Below the pieces are notes generated by a model, which was not told where the DNA came from, ran no database searches, and saw only the letters and a program-made list of their open reading frames with translations. Of a stretch of 64,000 nucleotides of DNA, positions 1 through 11,700 are shown piece by piece. The DNA is taken from positions 19,787,976 through 19,851,975 of the forward strand of contig CM072889.1 of assembly GCA_037013685.1 (NCBI GenBank), in the 5' to 3' direction. A program made the translations under genes and the position numbers. Each line of letters opens with the position of its first letter. Position 1 is the stretch's first letter. The DNA comes from Acridotheres tristis (lineage: Eukaryota; Chordata; Aves; Passeriformes; Sturnidae).

Positions 1-646
1 CTGGGGTGGCAGTGGTGGGGCAGCAGTGCCATGGGGGCTGCTCGTGTCCCCTGGTGCCACCACACTCCTGGTGCCCTGTCCCACCCATCAGGTGCAGTAA
101 AAGGTCAGTACAGGCTTTTCGGTGGAGAAACTTGAAGGAAAAAAGGCTGGGGTTTTCTCATCGTCATTCGAGGTTTTATCACTGACTAGTGACACTGAAA
201 GATAAGGAAAGTAATTAAGATTCCCTCTAAAACTCTGATGTGGTAACAGTGGAGCTTGGTGTAGTCATAGAGACTTTTCAAAAACTAATCCTAATCGTTA
301 GGAGAATATTATAAATGACTTGGAATTGCATAAAAGCTTCAAATTGAATTTGTATACACTCAGTTGAAAAACTTTCCTAATACTGCACCATTTATCCAAT
401 TTCCCAGCTATGAATTTTTTAAAAAAACCATGTAGTATATAGAAAATGTAAATTATATACAGGCAATGAGCAGATACATTTTCAGCTTCTTGCAAAGAAA
501 AAGGACTGCAACCTTACATTTTTTTCACTTAAATGCAATTTTATACATTTATGTTGCTTTATATCAAGGAAATTGAATGTGAATGTTACCTTTTATGAAT
601 GCAACTTGCTCTTTTTTCATTACAGAAACTTTTGTTTGAAGTAATC

Positions 647-652
647 AATAAA
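647..652 (+). terminator. Possible poly(A) signal of an upstream gene
   Basis: AATAAA followed by GT-rich sequence (GGTATGTTGTTCTG) in an AT-rich stretch. In human the gene next to MCF2 on this side is ATP11C in the same orientation, so this could be its 3' UTR. No ATP11C coding sequence is visible, so this is inference. Confidence 0.25.
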
Positions 653-670
653 CTTTGGTATGTTGTTCTG

Positions 671-3600
671 ATTAATATACATTTGTTGTCTGTCTCATCT
701 CTCTGGATACTCCTGGGATTGTGTGGGCTTCTCCAGGGCAGTACTAGGGGAACAATCAGCATTTTCACTGGGGTGTTATTGCCTGCAAGGCCATGCTTGG
801 TTGTCTGATGTGGAGCAGCATTTGCCTAAGGAAATAACTGCTTGCTTCTCATACATTTTTATTTTTCCAGCAGTGTATCAGCAATTTCTGGTATCATAGC
901 TGGCCTGTGTGCTCTCAACTCATTTCCCTCAAAATGAATGTTTAATTAAGAAAGTGAATCCTGTGAATTAAGTGAATAAATTGATTTAACTGTCTAGAAT
1001 AGGTGAACCCAGGGCTTCAGCTGACATTTAGGAAGTGGCTGAGAAAAATGCAAATCCACGTGCCTGATTTCCATTTATGAAGTGTTTTCCTTACTCTCTG
1101 TTTTGGTTCTTGGTTCTGTGTTGTGGCTGCCTGTCATAAATAAATATTTTTTTAGTTCAAAGTCTCGAAGTACACAAATGAGGTTTGCACAGTGCCTGGT
1201 GCTGGTGAGGTTCAGGCCCAATATTTGCATTGATAAAATTCCAACAACACGAGGAAACTGCTAAAGCCCACTGGCAGCGTTTGTGTAATGCACAAGAAAA
1301 ATACACAGAATTAACTTTGTAAAGGACACAAGTCTGTTTCAAACTGCAATGTTTGTAAGGAGAAACTGACAGTTTGAAAAATTCTGTTTTGGCTGCTCGG
1401 ATCCCTGCAGCTCCCGTCAGGCACCGCAGGACAGATGGCTGAGCTATTTAAAACAAACTAACCTTTCCAAAGCTGCTCGTGCTATTGGGAACCTGATCCA
1501 CGCATTGAGAATCCCAACAGCACCGGGGAGTGATGGTAAAAATCATCTCCAGAGCTGGGCTGGGTTTTCCTCTGAGCCGGCTGCCCAGGCTGGAGGATGA
1601 AATGTAAATGTGAGCGATGGGAGCTGACCACGGCTCACCCGCTGCTGCAGAAAGCACCAAAATTAGCATTTCAAACAGCCCTGTGGCCCTTCTTGTTAGC
1701 AAGGAGAAGCAGTGTCAGGGTGTAAGGTGATTTTTAACAAGGACAGCAGATTTTTGCAGGTCAGGGTGTCCAGCCCCAGCGTTCTCACTGCTGGGATTGG
1801 GCTGTGCTTTTAAATCCTCACACGGCTGGGGATAACCTGCTCAGCTGGAAAATGCACAGTGGCCTGGAGAAAGGGTGGGGGTGTGTGTGTGCACCTGTGA
1901 GAGCTCCTGTCCAAAACCAGGAGCTGTAACAACAATAGGGCAGACGGGGGGAAGGAGTGGGAGAACAGAGTGGAGCCCTTTGGGATTTTTCCCATTCGAG
2001 CAGAGACATAAAATCCTGATGAAATCCGTGCAGGTGTGGCTGGCTTCAGTGGGGCCAGGATCTCTGCCAGGCTGTGCAGGGTCTGCTCCACCTTGGAAAG
2101 ACCCACACTGGGCAGCACCCCTGGAATGAGGGCAGTGCTGCTCTCTGCACAAGAAATCCTAAAATCCCTATTCATGGAAACCAACCCGGGGTTGATTACT
2201 CCTCTGCACAAGCAGTTTGCTTCACTGTGCCTGCTCAGAGGTGAGCAACTCCCTTGGACAGCACTTTGGCTCTAACCTGTGTTTAGCCAGCTCTGCTTTT
2301 CCAGTTCTCAGCACTTGACTGAACAGGTATTTTTGAAGGGTGATTTCTCAAATCCAAATAATGGCTCCAGTCTTAACCCAACCTTCTAGCCTTAATCTGG
2401 GAAAGGGGGAAAAAAAAAGTCGGGGTTTCTTTTTTCAAATTCAAGAGGTTTTGAATTTTATTTGAGTGGGTTTTTTCAGCCCCTGATCTGGAATTAATTA
2501 AATTAGTTGGAATTCTTCCTACACCTTGTCCCTAAGATTAGATTGAGGGATGAGGCATTGCACCCACATGAAAGAAATCTCTGCACACAGGTGCTGCAGG
2601 TGCTGTCAAGATTTTCCACAGCTTTAAAGGGCTCTGGCCCCTCACACACACGTTTGTATGTGCCACCCTCAGAGTGCTGAGCATTGCTGTGGGGCCTGGA
2701 CAGGAAATCCCTGGAAAAGAAGCAGTCATGATTCTGGCTGTCATTGTTTCCTTTCTAATGTCTCCTTGCTCCTTCTCTCTCAGTTTGTCATGTCCTGGGC
2801 AGGCAGAGAGCAGCACTCAGCCCTGGAGGAGCTGGCCATGCCCAAGGAGCTCCTGGCAGTGTAAAATGTGGGAATGCCTTGCTGGGATAACTGGGCATTT
2901 GTAGTGAAATGCCCCAAAGGAGGGTCTGGAGCAGCCAGGGGTCCAAGCCATGAATTTGAATGCCATAAGGAAAAGCCATGAGCAATTCCCCCGTGAGTGC
3001 ACACAGCTTTCCCATCCCTGCTGTGAGCTGGCTGGGGCTGGCTCGTGTCAGCTGCACTGACTGCAGGAGGTGCAGTTTCAGGATGTGCAGAATTCCTGCA
3101 GCATCCAGGGCCCTGCCCCAGCCCAGCCCACCTTGAGCAGGCTGTGTTGGCTTCAGGGACCTGATCCTGATCCTGATCCTGTCTTAATGGCTTTGCCTTC
3201 TCTTCAGAGAGCAAGAAATGGATTGATGGCGAAACCTTGGGGTGACAGCTGCACCTGCTATTGGGTAGCTTCATTTTCCCAAAATCCTGTGTCAGGAGTG
3301 GGTGTGTGACAGTGGGGATGAGCCCCAGCTACAGCAGAGCATCCCCTGCACAGAGGTAGAACAAAACAGACTTTGAGCCCTTGGATGTGTCCATTTCTCC
3401 ATGAGCAGTGTAGGATTCCTGCATTCCTGCAATAGGAATTCAGCAGGAACATGGCAAGGCTCTTTCCTGACTTGTAGCCTTGCCTATCAGACTGATTTTT
3501 TAATGAGGAACTGCACATGAGCTCTCCCTGTCACACAAAAATTGCTTCATGACATGACCAGACAGAAAATCATTTACCCGAGCTGTTTGGTAGTGAGAAC

Positions 3601-4138
3601 CTGCTGTGTCACACACGAGGAGCACTGACTGAACGGGTTGTTTTTCCTTGAAAAATTCTGTATCTGTGTAGGAAGGGCCTACCAAAAGATGCTGGGTTTT
3701 ATATTACCACTGTTAGACCCTGGCTCTTTAATTAACAGCCCTGACTGCTGAAGTGTTGGGAAAAGGCTTCTATTACAGTGAAGAGCATAATTAAAAGGTT
3801 GTTTTGGAAAAACAGGAACATCTACTTCTCCATGCTGCCTTCCTGGGCAGCTCAGGCTCCTGTTGAGAATGAGCTGGCATCGTTTGAACCTCAGCATCAG
3901 GAAAACTGAGAATGATGGGTCAGCCCAGTGCTGTGCTTGGAGCTCTGGCCAGCACTGGCTGCAGTGTGGTTTAATGTATTTCTCATAAATCGTTCAAGGA
4001 ATTTGCTAGAATGCTGCTTGCAGAGGATGGAAATGCTTTTCGTTTTTTTTTTTTTCCTACAGAAGTGCTCTAGGCACCAAGACAGGGAGTAAATGCAGCT
4101 GCGGGGTGGTTTGCTGGGGGACACGGGGTATAGTGGTA
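671..4138. other. Intergenic sequence upstream of MCF2
   Basis: Unique-looking, moderately GC-rich DNA with short open frames that show no recognisable protein. A short TCCTGA(TCCTGA) run lies near 3161-3180. No gene, RNA or interspersed repeat could be supported. Confidence 0.5.
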
Positions 4139-4575
4139 AATTAAAGAAAATTAATAAAAGGGTAAGGAAAGCAAAGAAAAGGGAAAAGGGGGAGGAAAGA
4201 AAAGGGGGGGGGGAAGGAGGAAAAAAAGCAAAAGAGGGAAGAGAAAGAAATAATGGAAAAAACCTCATAAGCGGCAAAAGAGGAAAAAATAGGGGAAAGG
4301 AAAAAAGGGGGAAAGTGGGAAAAGGAAAAGGGAATAAAGAGGGGGAAAGGGAGGAGAAAGGTGGGGAAGGGAATAAACTAAAGAAATAGGGAAAAAAGGG
4401 GGAAAGAGAAAAATTAATAAAGAGGTAAAAAGAGGGGGGGAAACAGGAAAAAAGGGAGGAGGGAAAGAATCACGGGGGAAGAGGAAAAAAAAAAAAAAGC
4501 GGAAAAAAAGGAAACAAACAAAAATAAACAAACCAGGATGGAAAAAGCGGGGGAGAGGGCTAAAAAAAAAAAAAG
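4139..4575 (+). repeat. Polypurine (A/G) tract
   Basis: About 430 bases almost entirely A and G on the plus strand, with runs such as GGGGGGGGGG and A(12), broken by occasional T or C. It lies directly upstream of the GGTACC minisatellite and the distal MCF2 first exon. Long purine mirror tracts can form triplex DNA (established for H-DNA). Confidence 0.85.
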
Positions 4576-4599
4576 GGAAAGAACTCCCGAGGCCGGGGG

Positions 4600-5455
4600 C
4601 GGCGGTACCGGGGCTGTGTCGAGAGATACCGGGGCGGTACCGGGGCGGTGCGGGACTGTGCGGGGCGGTACCGGGGTGGTACCAGAGCGGTGCGGGGCGG
4701 TGCGGGGGTCGATGCTGGGGCTGTACCGGGGCGGTGCAGAGCGATACCGGGGTGGTACCGCGGTTGTGCCAGGGTGGTACCAGGGCAGTACCAGGGCTGT
4801 ACCGGAGCGGTGTCGGGGTGGTACCAGGGCGGTGCCAGGGCCGTGCCGGAGCGGTGTCGGGGCTGTACCAGGGCAGTACCAGGGCTGTACCGGAGCGGTG
4901 TCGGGGCTGTACCAGGGCAGTACCAGGGCTGTACCGGAGCGGTGTCGGGGTGGTACCAGGGCAGTACCAGGGCTGTACCGGAGCGGTGTCGGGGCTGTAC
5001 CAGGGCGGTGCCAGGGCTGTACCGGAGCGGTGTCGGGGCTGTACCAGGGCAGTACCAGGGCTGTACCGGAGCGGTGTCGGGGCTGTACCAGGGCGGTGCC
5101 AGGGCCGTGCCGGAGCGGTGTCGGGGCTGTACCAGGGCAGTACCAGGGCTGTACCGGAGCGGTGTCGGGGCTGTACCAGGGCGGTGCCAGGGCTGTACCG
5201 GAGCGGTGTCGGGGCTGTACCAGGGCGGTGCCAGGGCTGTACCGGAGCGGTGTCGGGGCTGTACCAGGGCGGTGCCAGGGCTGTACCGGAGCGGTACCGG
5301 GGTGGTACCAGGGCGGTGCGGGGAGGTGCGGGACTGTACCGGGGCGGTGCAGAGCGATACCGGGGTGGTACCAGGGTGGTGCCGGGGCGGCACCAGGGCG
5401 GTGCCAGGGCTGTACCAGGACGGTACCGGGGCTGTACCGGAGCCGTGCAGGGCGG
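4600..5455 (+). repeat. GGTACC-rich minisatellite, 11-bp unit with 44-bp higher order
   Basis: Tandem variants of an 11-mer such as CTGTACCAGGG, CGGTACCGGGG and CGGTGTCGGGG. In the middle the pattern repeats every 44 bases as a four-unit block. CpG sites are frequent. The array ends about 75 bases before the in-frame ATG at 5530. Long open frames across it arise because 44 and 11 rotate frames without meeting stops. Confidence 0.92.
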
Positions 5456-5700
5456 GCAGAAGCGGCGGCCCCGCCCGGCGGGCCCGGGGCGCGGAGCGGG
5501 CGCTGCCGGCGGGGAGCGCTGCCCGCGGCATGGCCCTGGCCCCGGCCCCGGCCCCGGGCGGGCCCCCGCCGGGTGGTGGTACCTCTGCCGGGGACATGGA
5601 GCGCTATTACCGCCTGCTCCGCTCCGCCGCGCTGCTGGAAGCCGCCGCCGGTGAGTGCGGGCTGGGCTGGGCTGGAGGGGCTCCGGGCGGGGGGACAGCG
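5455..5700 (+). promoter_or_regulatory. MCF2: CpG-island-like distal MCF2 promoter and 5' UTR
   Basis: Dense CpG and GC, with GC-box-like CCCCGCCC near 5469, immediately upstream of and across the first coding exon. No TATA box is evident, which fits a CpG-island promoter. The transcription start cannot be fixed from sequence alone. The block is bounded on the left by the GGTACC-rich minisatellite. Confidence 0.55.
5596..5650 (+). CDS. MCF2: MCF2 coding exon 1 (distal first exon)
   Basis: Encodes [18 protein letters not shown] plus one base, then a perfect GTGAGT donor. The one-base overhang joins in frame to the exon at 16137. The ATG has good context (GACATGG). An in-frame upstream ATG at 5530, also in good context, would add 22 residues rich in Ala, Pro and Gly, so the true start is uncertain. 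The exon sits in a CpG-rich block. I do not recognise the first 18 residues; support comes from phase, donor and CpG setting. Confidence 0.65.
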
Positions 5701-8700
5701 GCTTTCCCCGGGCACCCTGGGGACAGCGGCACAGCCCGCAGGTGTGCCCGCAGGTGTGCCCGCAGGTGTGCCCGCAGGTGTGCCCGCAGCGGCTCCATCC
5801 CTCCCGGTGCCGGTGCCGGTGCCGGTGCCGGGCGCGTTGTGCGCGCTCGGGTCCCGCCGCCCGCGGAAGGCTCGGGAGGGTTCGGATGGCCGAGGATTGG
5901 AGCTGCTGTTGTGCTGTTGTGCTGTTGTGTTATTTATTGAGTGGACGGCACCAGGGGTTTCAGGAGCAGCCGCGTCCCCCGCGCTGTGACATCCCCGACA
6001 TGTCGCCGTGGCTCCTCCAGGTGCGGAGTGAGCACAGGAGGTTTTACCTGCCGGTCACAGCGGGATTTCGCCGTGCGAGCCCCCAGCGCGGGTCCCCGTG
6101 GCCAGAACTAAGGAACTCTTCCCTGGAAGTTGTCTCTCAGCCTGCTGGCCCTGACTGCCCGTGCCCAGGGTCAGCAGTAGGGACGCAGGAGATGTGTGCG
6201 AGGTGCGCATCTCTGTCAGACACCTGGCCATCCCTCCCGTGTCGCTCGGACAGCTCTGAATGCCGGCTGGTGCCGGGAATGGAGCGCTGTGCTGTGCTCC
6301 TATGGCTGCACACCCTGAACGTCAGATCCAAACGCAATCTGATCCCTGTCTCAGCCGTGGCTGCCTCAGCGATGTTTCCTTTGATGGACAGCGATCTGCT
6401 CTGAAGTTCTGTGGAGCCCTCACTTTGTCCTTGTTTTCCTGTGGACAGTTACAGGTATTTTTGCAGTGAGGTCCTTCCTAAACCAGGAGGGAAGTGGCCC
6501 CCGGGGTGACTCCATCCTCTCCAGAGGATGCACACCTTGTCAGGAGTCGAGAGCAGGCAAAGGCATCGCTGCTCACATGCGTGCAGCTGGTGGAGTGCAT
6601 GGAGCTGGTGCTGGGCACAAAAAAGACACACTGACCCGAAAAAAACCTTCCTGTCTAGTGCCAGATTTCTTGACATCTTTGAAAAGCACAACTGGGGGTG
6701 CAGGAAGAATTTGTCAGGGGGTAGAATTTGTCACAGGTGAGGATTCTGCCGACGTGTCACCTGCTTCCCAGGAGCTGTGTGTGTCCGAGCCCTTCTGAGG
6801 TGGTGCCAGCAGCACCTCCTGCCCTGCCCACCTGCCCCTGCTCGATTCCTGCACCCTAAAATGGGGTAGATAAATGTAGGCACGGGTGGCCGTGGTCAGT
6901 CAGCAGAGGATGCTGCTTGAATGGATGTGGTGAAACGCTCCCTGTGCTGCTGTCAGCATGGAACACCCACGCTGCTGGAGCAGGAGCTGCTGACAGGGGA
7001 TGGGGACACAGATGGTGCCCGTGTGCTCTGAGCTGTGTCATGGGAACCAGGTGAAAGCAGGCACTGGGTTTCTTCTGAGCATGAGCCCAGTCTCCTAACC
7101 AGCTTTTGGCAGATGACCTTTGTGTAATAGTCACACAGAGGCAGAATATCCCAACAAAGGCACACTTGTGTGCTTGTAGCTGCAGGATCCGGACCCATGA
7201 TTTGGCATCTACACAGGTTCTTAAAATAAAATATTGAGAAAGAGACAAAGTTCAGTAAGGTCCTTCAAATCATGAGATTAAAAATAAGTCAGAAGGTTTT
7301 TCCCCTTATTGTTGGTTTCTGAGCATTCAGCCTGATCTTGGACCATGTTTTAACCATTTCCCTACATGCAGCAGTACTGGAAACTTGTTGGTTGTTTCTG
7401 GTAGAAGGTGATCTGCCAGTATCTGAGATAAAAGCCTGTAAAAATCCCAAGCCTTTTATGGCCATTCTCATCTCTCAAATGGCTTGGGCTCCCTAGAGCA
7501 TGGCAGAAGCACAGCAGCCTCCCAAAGCTCTGAGCCTGCCTGAGCCCAGACCCTCAGGGTGGGCCAGAGAGCAGTAGTAGTCTGGGAGCAGTCAGTAGTA
7601 TGTGGGATGTGCTTCCTCTCCCTACATCACACTTGCTACAACCAGTTTAATCAGCTTATCATTCATGTACCAGGACAAAAGTGAAGTGACAGCAGGGCTG
7701 TGTGGGAGGGAACAACTGAAGTGTAAAGCATGGTGAGGGGAAGAGTTTTCCAAAGTACTCACTTCACCCCTGACCTCGGGGATGCTTGGAGACCCAGAGC
7801 TCCCCCTGTGCATGGAGATGGGGTTCAGAGCTGGGACACTGCCCTGCTGTGGGAGCCTTTTGGCTGTGTTGGTTTTGGCAGGCGGGACCTGCAGGGAGAT
7901 CCTGGAGGCACAGAGCAGCAGGTGCCCTCCGTGGAGGGACACGTGTGGCTGTGACAGTGCTGCTTTGGGGACATGTGCTGAGCACAGGGCAGGTCCCTCC
8001 TCAGCTTCCCTAGCCAGGGGAAATGTGAGGCCATTGGAAAATCGCTGGGCAGAGGAGCTGGAGTGTGGGGAGTGCTGGCTGGGGCTGCCTTGTTTCCTGA
8101 AGTCCTTTTTCCTCCCCTCCTTTGGAGGTTTTGGAGCAGAGGTGGGTCAGGGTGTCCTGGGGCAGGGTTGTTCCCAGCACCCAGCACAGTTATCCCCCTG
8201 CTCTGGGGATGTCTGTGCAGGGCTGGGTGCTGAGGAGCCAGAAAGCACCAGCAATGTCCTCACTTCCCATTGCACAGCCCTGCTCCTGCTGCAGGAATAT
8301 CCTGAGCTGGATTTGGAAATGTGCTTTTCCTCAGTCGGGGAATGCCAGGATCAGGCATTTCCAATTTCACTTCAGGAAAAATTGTGTTTATTTTCCCTTG
8401 CTTTACAGTAGAGTTTCCAGGTGATGCCATTGGGGGAACCTGGCTGCATTTCCAATTTAGTTTCCTGGCTATATTAGCTGTGAAAGAAATTGTTCCAGTG
8501 TCCTCAGTGAACTTCATTCCAGGTTTCCTAGGCAGGTAATGGGGCCTCAGGATTTTCTGCTGAAATATCTCCCAGGAGTTACTTTGTGCTGGAATTTCTC
8601 TTTGAAAAATCAGTCTTTGCATGGTACTGAATGATGATGGGAAAGCTACTGATGCCTGTGTATTTTTATTGGGTTTTGGAAATCTTTTGTGCTGGATGGG

Positions 8701-11700
8701 CTCTGTCTGGTTTGTGCTGGGAAGATGTTTCCTGGTGGCTCATGTCAAATGTGCCTTTTCCTGCCCAGCTGGCAGGTGTGCCCTGGTGCTGGTGTGCAAA
8801 CAGCTGTGCTGCTCTCTTTGGTAAGGGAAGAGTGGCTGAAACTGGGAAAAGGAGAAAACGAAAAGTACATTGAAGCTCCTATATGTTAGAAATGCAAGAA
8901 ACTAGATTTTCTCAACTCCCACATTGTGGTTGAATCCAAAAGAGTGGGTGTTGAGAATCTTTTATTACATTTCTTGCCATAGACGTGAATTTATGTATGG
9001 TGGAACAGGATTTTATCTTTCCCAATTTTTGCTTAGTTTGGTGTGATGTGAGAATGGGGCTTTTCTGATTGGGCATGAAAACATCACAGCATAACAGGAG
9101 GTACCAACGAAGCCTTGTTGCTGCTTAATTTGCTTTTGCTTCACCTTTTCTTAGCAAAGCTTCCACAGTTTCTCAGCTGCTAAATATAAACTGGGAGAGA
9201 TTCCCCACCCCTTCAGCCCCAGAACTCCATGGTCTCCAGCACACAGGATCTTTTAACCAGGATCTTTTAACATGAGGATCTTTTAACCCCTCTGAACATC
9301 CTCCTCCTCTTCCTCCTCCTCCTCCTTACTGGCAGTGTGGATCAGCCACAGCTCCTGCAGACCCTGCTGCTCCCTCCAGCTCCCAGAATCGTGTTGAAGG
9401 ATGGCATTTCCATGGGATTTTTTTCTGGGATCTTTGTCTGGCTGCTCCTTGTCCTGCTGGCAGCAATGGTCAGCAGGAATGAGGTTGTGCTGGTTGTGCA
9501 GGGATGTTCCAGCCTGGCACAGGGATGTTCCAGCCTGGCACAGGGATGTCCCAGCCTGACACAGGGATGTTCCTGCCTGGCACAGGGATGTCCCAGCCTG
9601 ACACAGGGATGTCCCTGCCTGGCACAGGGATGTCCCTGCCTGGCACAGGGATGTTCCAGCCTGGCACAGAGATGTTCCAGCCTGGCACAGGCATGCTCCA
9701 GCCTGGCACAGGGATGTTCCAGCCTGGCACAGGGATGTTCCTGCCTGACACAGGGATGTCCCTGCCTGGCACAGGGATGTCCCTGACTGGCACAGGGATG
9801 TCCCTGACTGGCACAGGGATGTCCCTGCCTGGCACAGGGATGCTCCTGCCCCAGAGCTTGCAGCTGGGCTGTGGAGCCAGACCCAGGTGTCTCTGTGCAC
9901 ACCTGGGTGTGGTGGTCCCACCCCTCTGAGCACATGGATCAGCTCCTGCTGGAAGGTGGGGATGCTGATTCTGATTCTGATTCTGGTCCTGTGAGGACAT
10001 TCCTCCTTGTGTCAGTCATGCAGCCTGGATGACAGTCCTCACACCTGAATTGCACTGAGTTAACGTTTTCTATTTCTTATCTTCTTTTCCTTTCACAGCA
10101 CTCTATTTTTCTTTGCCTGTTTCCTCTCATCCTCAGTGTGTCTAAATCTAAGCCTTTCAAAAAGGTCATTCTAGTTTTTCAGAAGCTTTCCCTTTTTTGC
10201 TGTGTGGTTTCTGGGCTGAGCACACCCCCAGGTTTGGGTGGTGGGGAGGTGTCTGCACTGAAGCATTGGCTGCACAGGAGCCCAGGAAGGCCTTGGAGGA
10301 AAAGCACAGCCCTGGGTCAGAAGAGAAAACCATCTGTGCTGCTTCCTACGCTGTGCTGGAGCAGGTGCTTGGGCAGAAGTAAAGGAAGGAGCTTGAAAAT
10401 AGTGTGAGCCTTTCCTTAAAAATCTTCCCCAGTCTGAGAAAAGATAATTTAAGGAGTCCTTGAACCTGCTGAGGTGGCTAAGCCACCATTCCTGGTCATG
10501 GACTAATCCTGGTGGGACTTACATGCCACGTGCAGGACATGCAGAGCCATCTTCCTCAGCATCAATACATCACATCTTCCAGAAAAATAGGCATTTATAA
10601 ACCTAATCCTGAGCTTTCCCTCAGGATGAGAACCTGGTTTTGGAGCCCCTGGCCACAGAGAGGTGGGAGCTGTCCCCGTGGGCTCTGGGGACAAAGGGGT
10701 TTGCAGGTATTGAAGGTATTGAAGGTATTGAAGCTTTGTGCCATGAGTATTTCAGTGTGGCTTTTGTGTCACTCACTTGGCTGGGGAATGGCTGCGGCAC
10801 CTGGAATTCCAAGGAGTGACATGGTGCAGGGTTAGGGTACGGGTACGGGTTAGGGTTATGGTTAGGGTTTGGGTTAGGGTACGGGTTAGGGTTTGGGTTT
10901 GGGTTAGGGTTAAGGTTAGGGTTAGGGTTTGGGTTAGGGTTATGGTTAGGGTTTGGGTTTGGGTTAGGGTTAGGGTTTGGGTTTGGGTTAGGGTTAGGGT
11001 TAGGGTTAGGGTTAGGGTTAGGGTTAGGGTTAGGGTTAGGGTTAGGGTTTGGGTTAGGGTTTGGGTTAAGGTTAGGGTTTGGGTTAGGGTTAGAGTTAAG
11101 GTTAGGGTTTGGGTTAGGGTTAGGGTTAGGGTTTGGGTTAGGGTTAGGGTTAGGGTTAGGGTTAAGGTTAGGGTTAGGTTTAGGGTTAGGGTTAAGGTTA
11201 GGGTTTGGGTTAGGGTTAGAGTTAAGGTTAGGGTTACGGTTAGTGTTAGTGTTGGGGTTTGGGTTAGTGTTAGGGTTAGTTTTAGGGTTAGGGTTAGGGT
11301 CCAGCAGCATGCAGCAGTTGGTCCAGCAGGGTTTGCAGCAGTCCCAGTTTGGTGGCAGCTCTCACACAGCCATGCAGACACAGACCCTGCATCAGCTGAT
11401 GCCTGGGGGCTGCAGGGCCCCCTCCTGCTTGTGGCCCCAAACACGCTTGTGGCTCTTTGCTCACACAAATCCCGCTGGCGCTGGTGCCTCTTCTGTTCCC
11501 AGGTGAGGGGACACCATTTGCCCTGGGCTGCCCAAGAGCTTGGTGGCAGCCTCAGGATCTTGTGTGCCTGTTCTGTGCTCACACCAGGTTCCGTGGTGAC
11601 CTTTTGGTGGCTGGAGCAGTTGTGTCTGCTGCTTGCTGAGGAGCAGGGTGTGCTGCTGTGTGCCACACGTTCTGCACTGCCCTGGGGTGGCACCTGTGGC

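Noticed and set aside
599..808. 69-codon hydrophobic frame near the window start
   Set aside because: It overlaps a poly(A)-like signal in AT-rich sequence and matches no family I recognise; more likely UTR or intergenic.
4414..5989. Long open frames of 300-480 codons on both strands over the GGTACC array
   Set aside because: They are translations of the 11/44-bp minisatellite, open on both strands and in several frames, with no recognisable domain.
9283..10000. Open frames with repeated CQAGTSL- or GTGMFQP-type peptides
   Set aside because: The 21-bp repeat keeps all frames open; there is no protein family signal or splice support.
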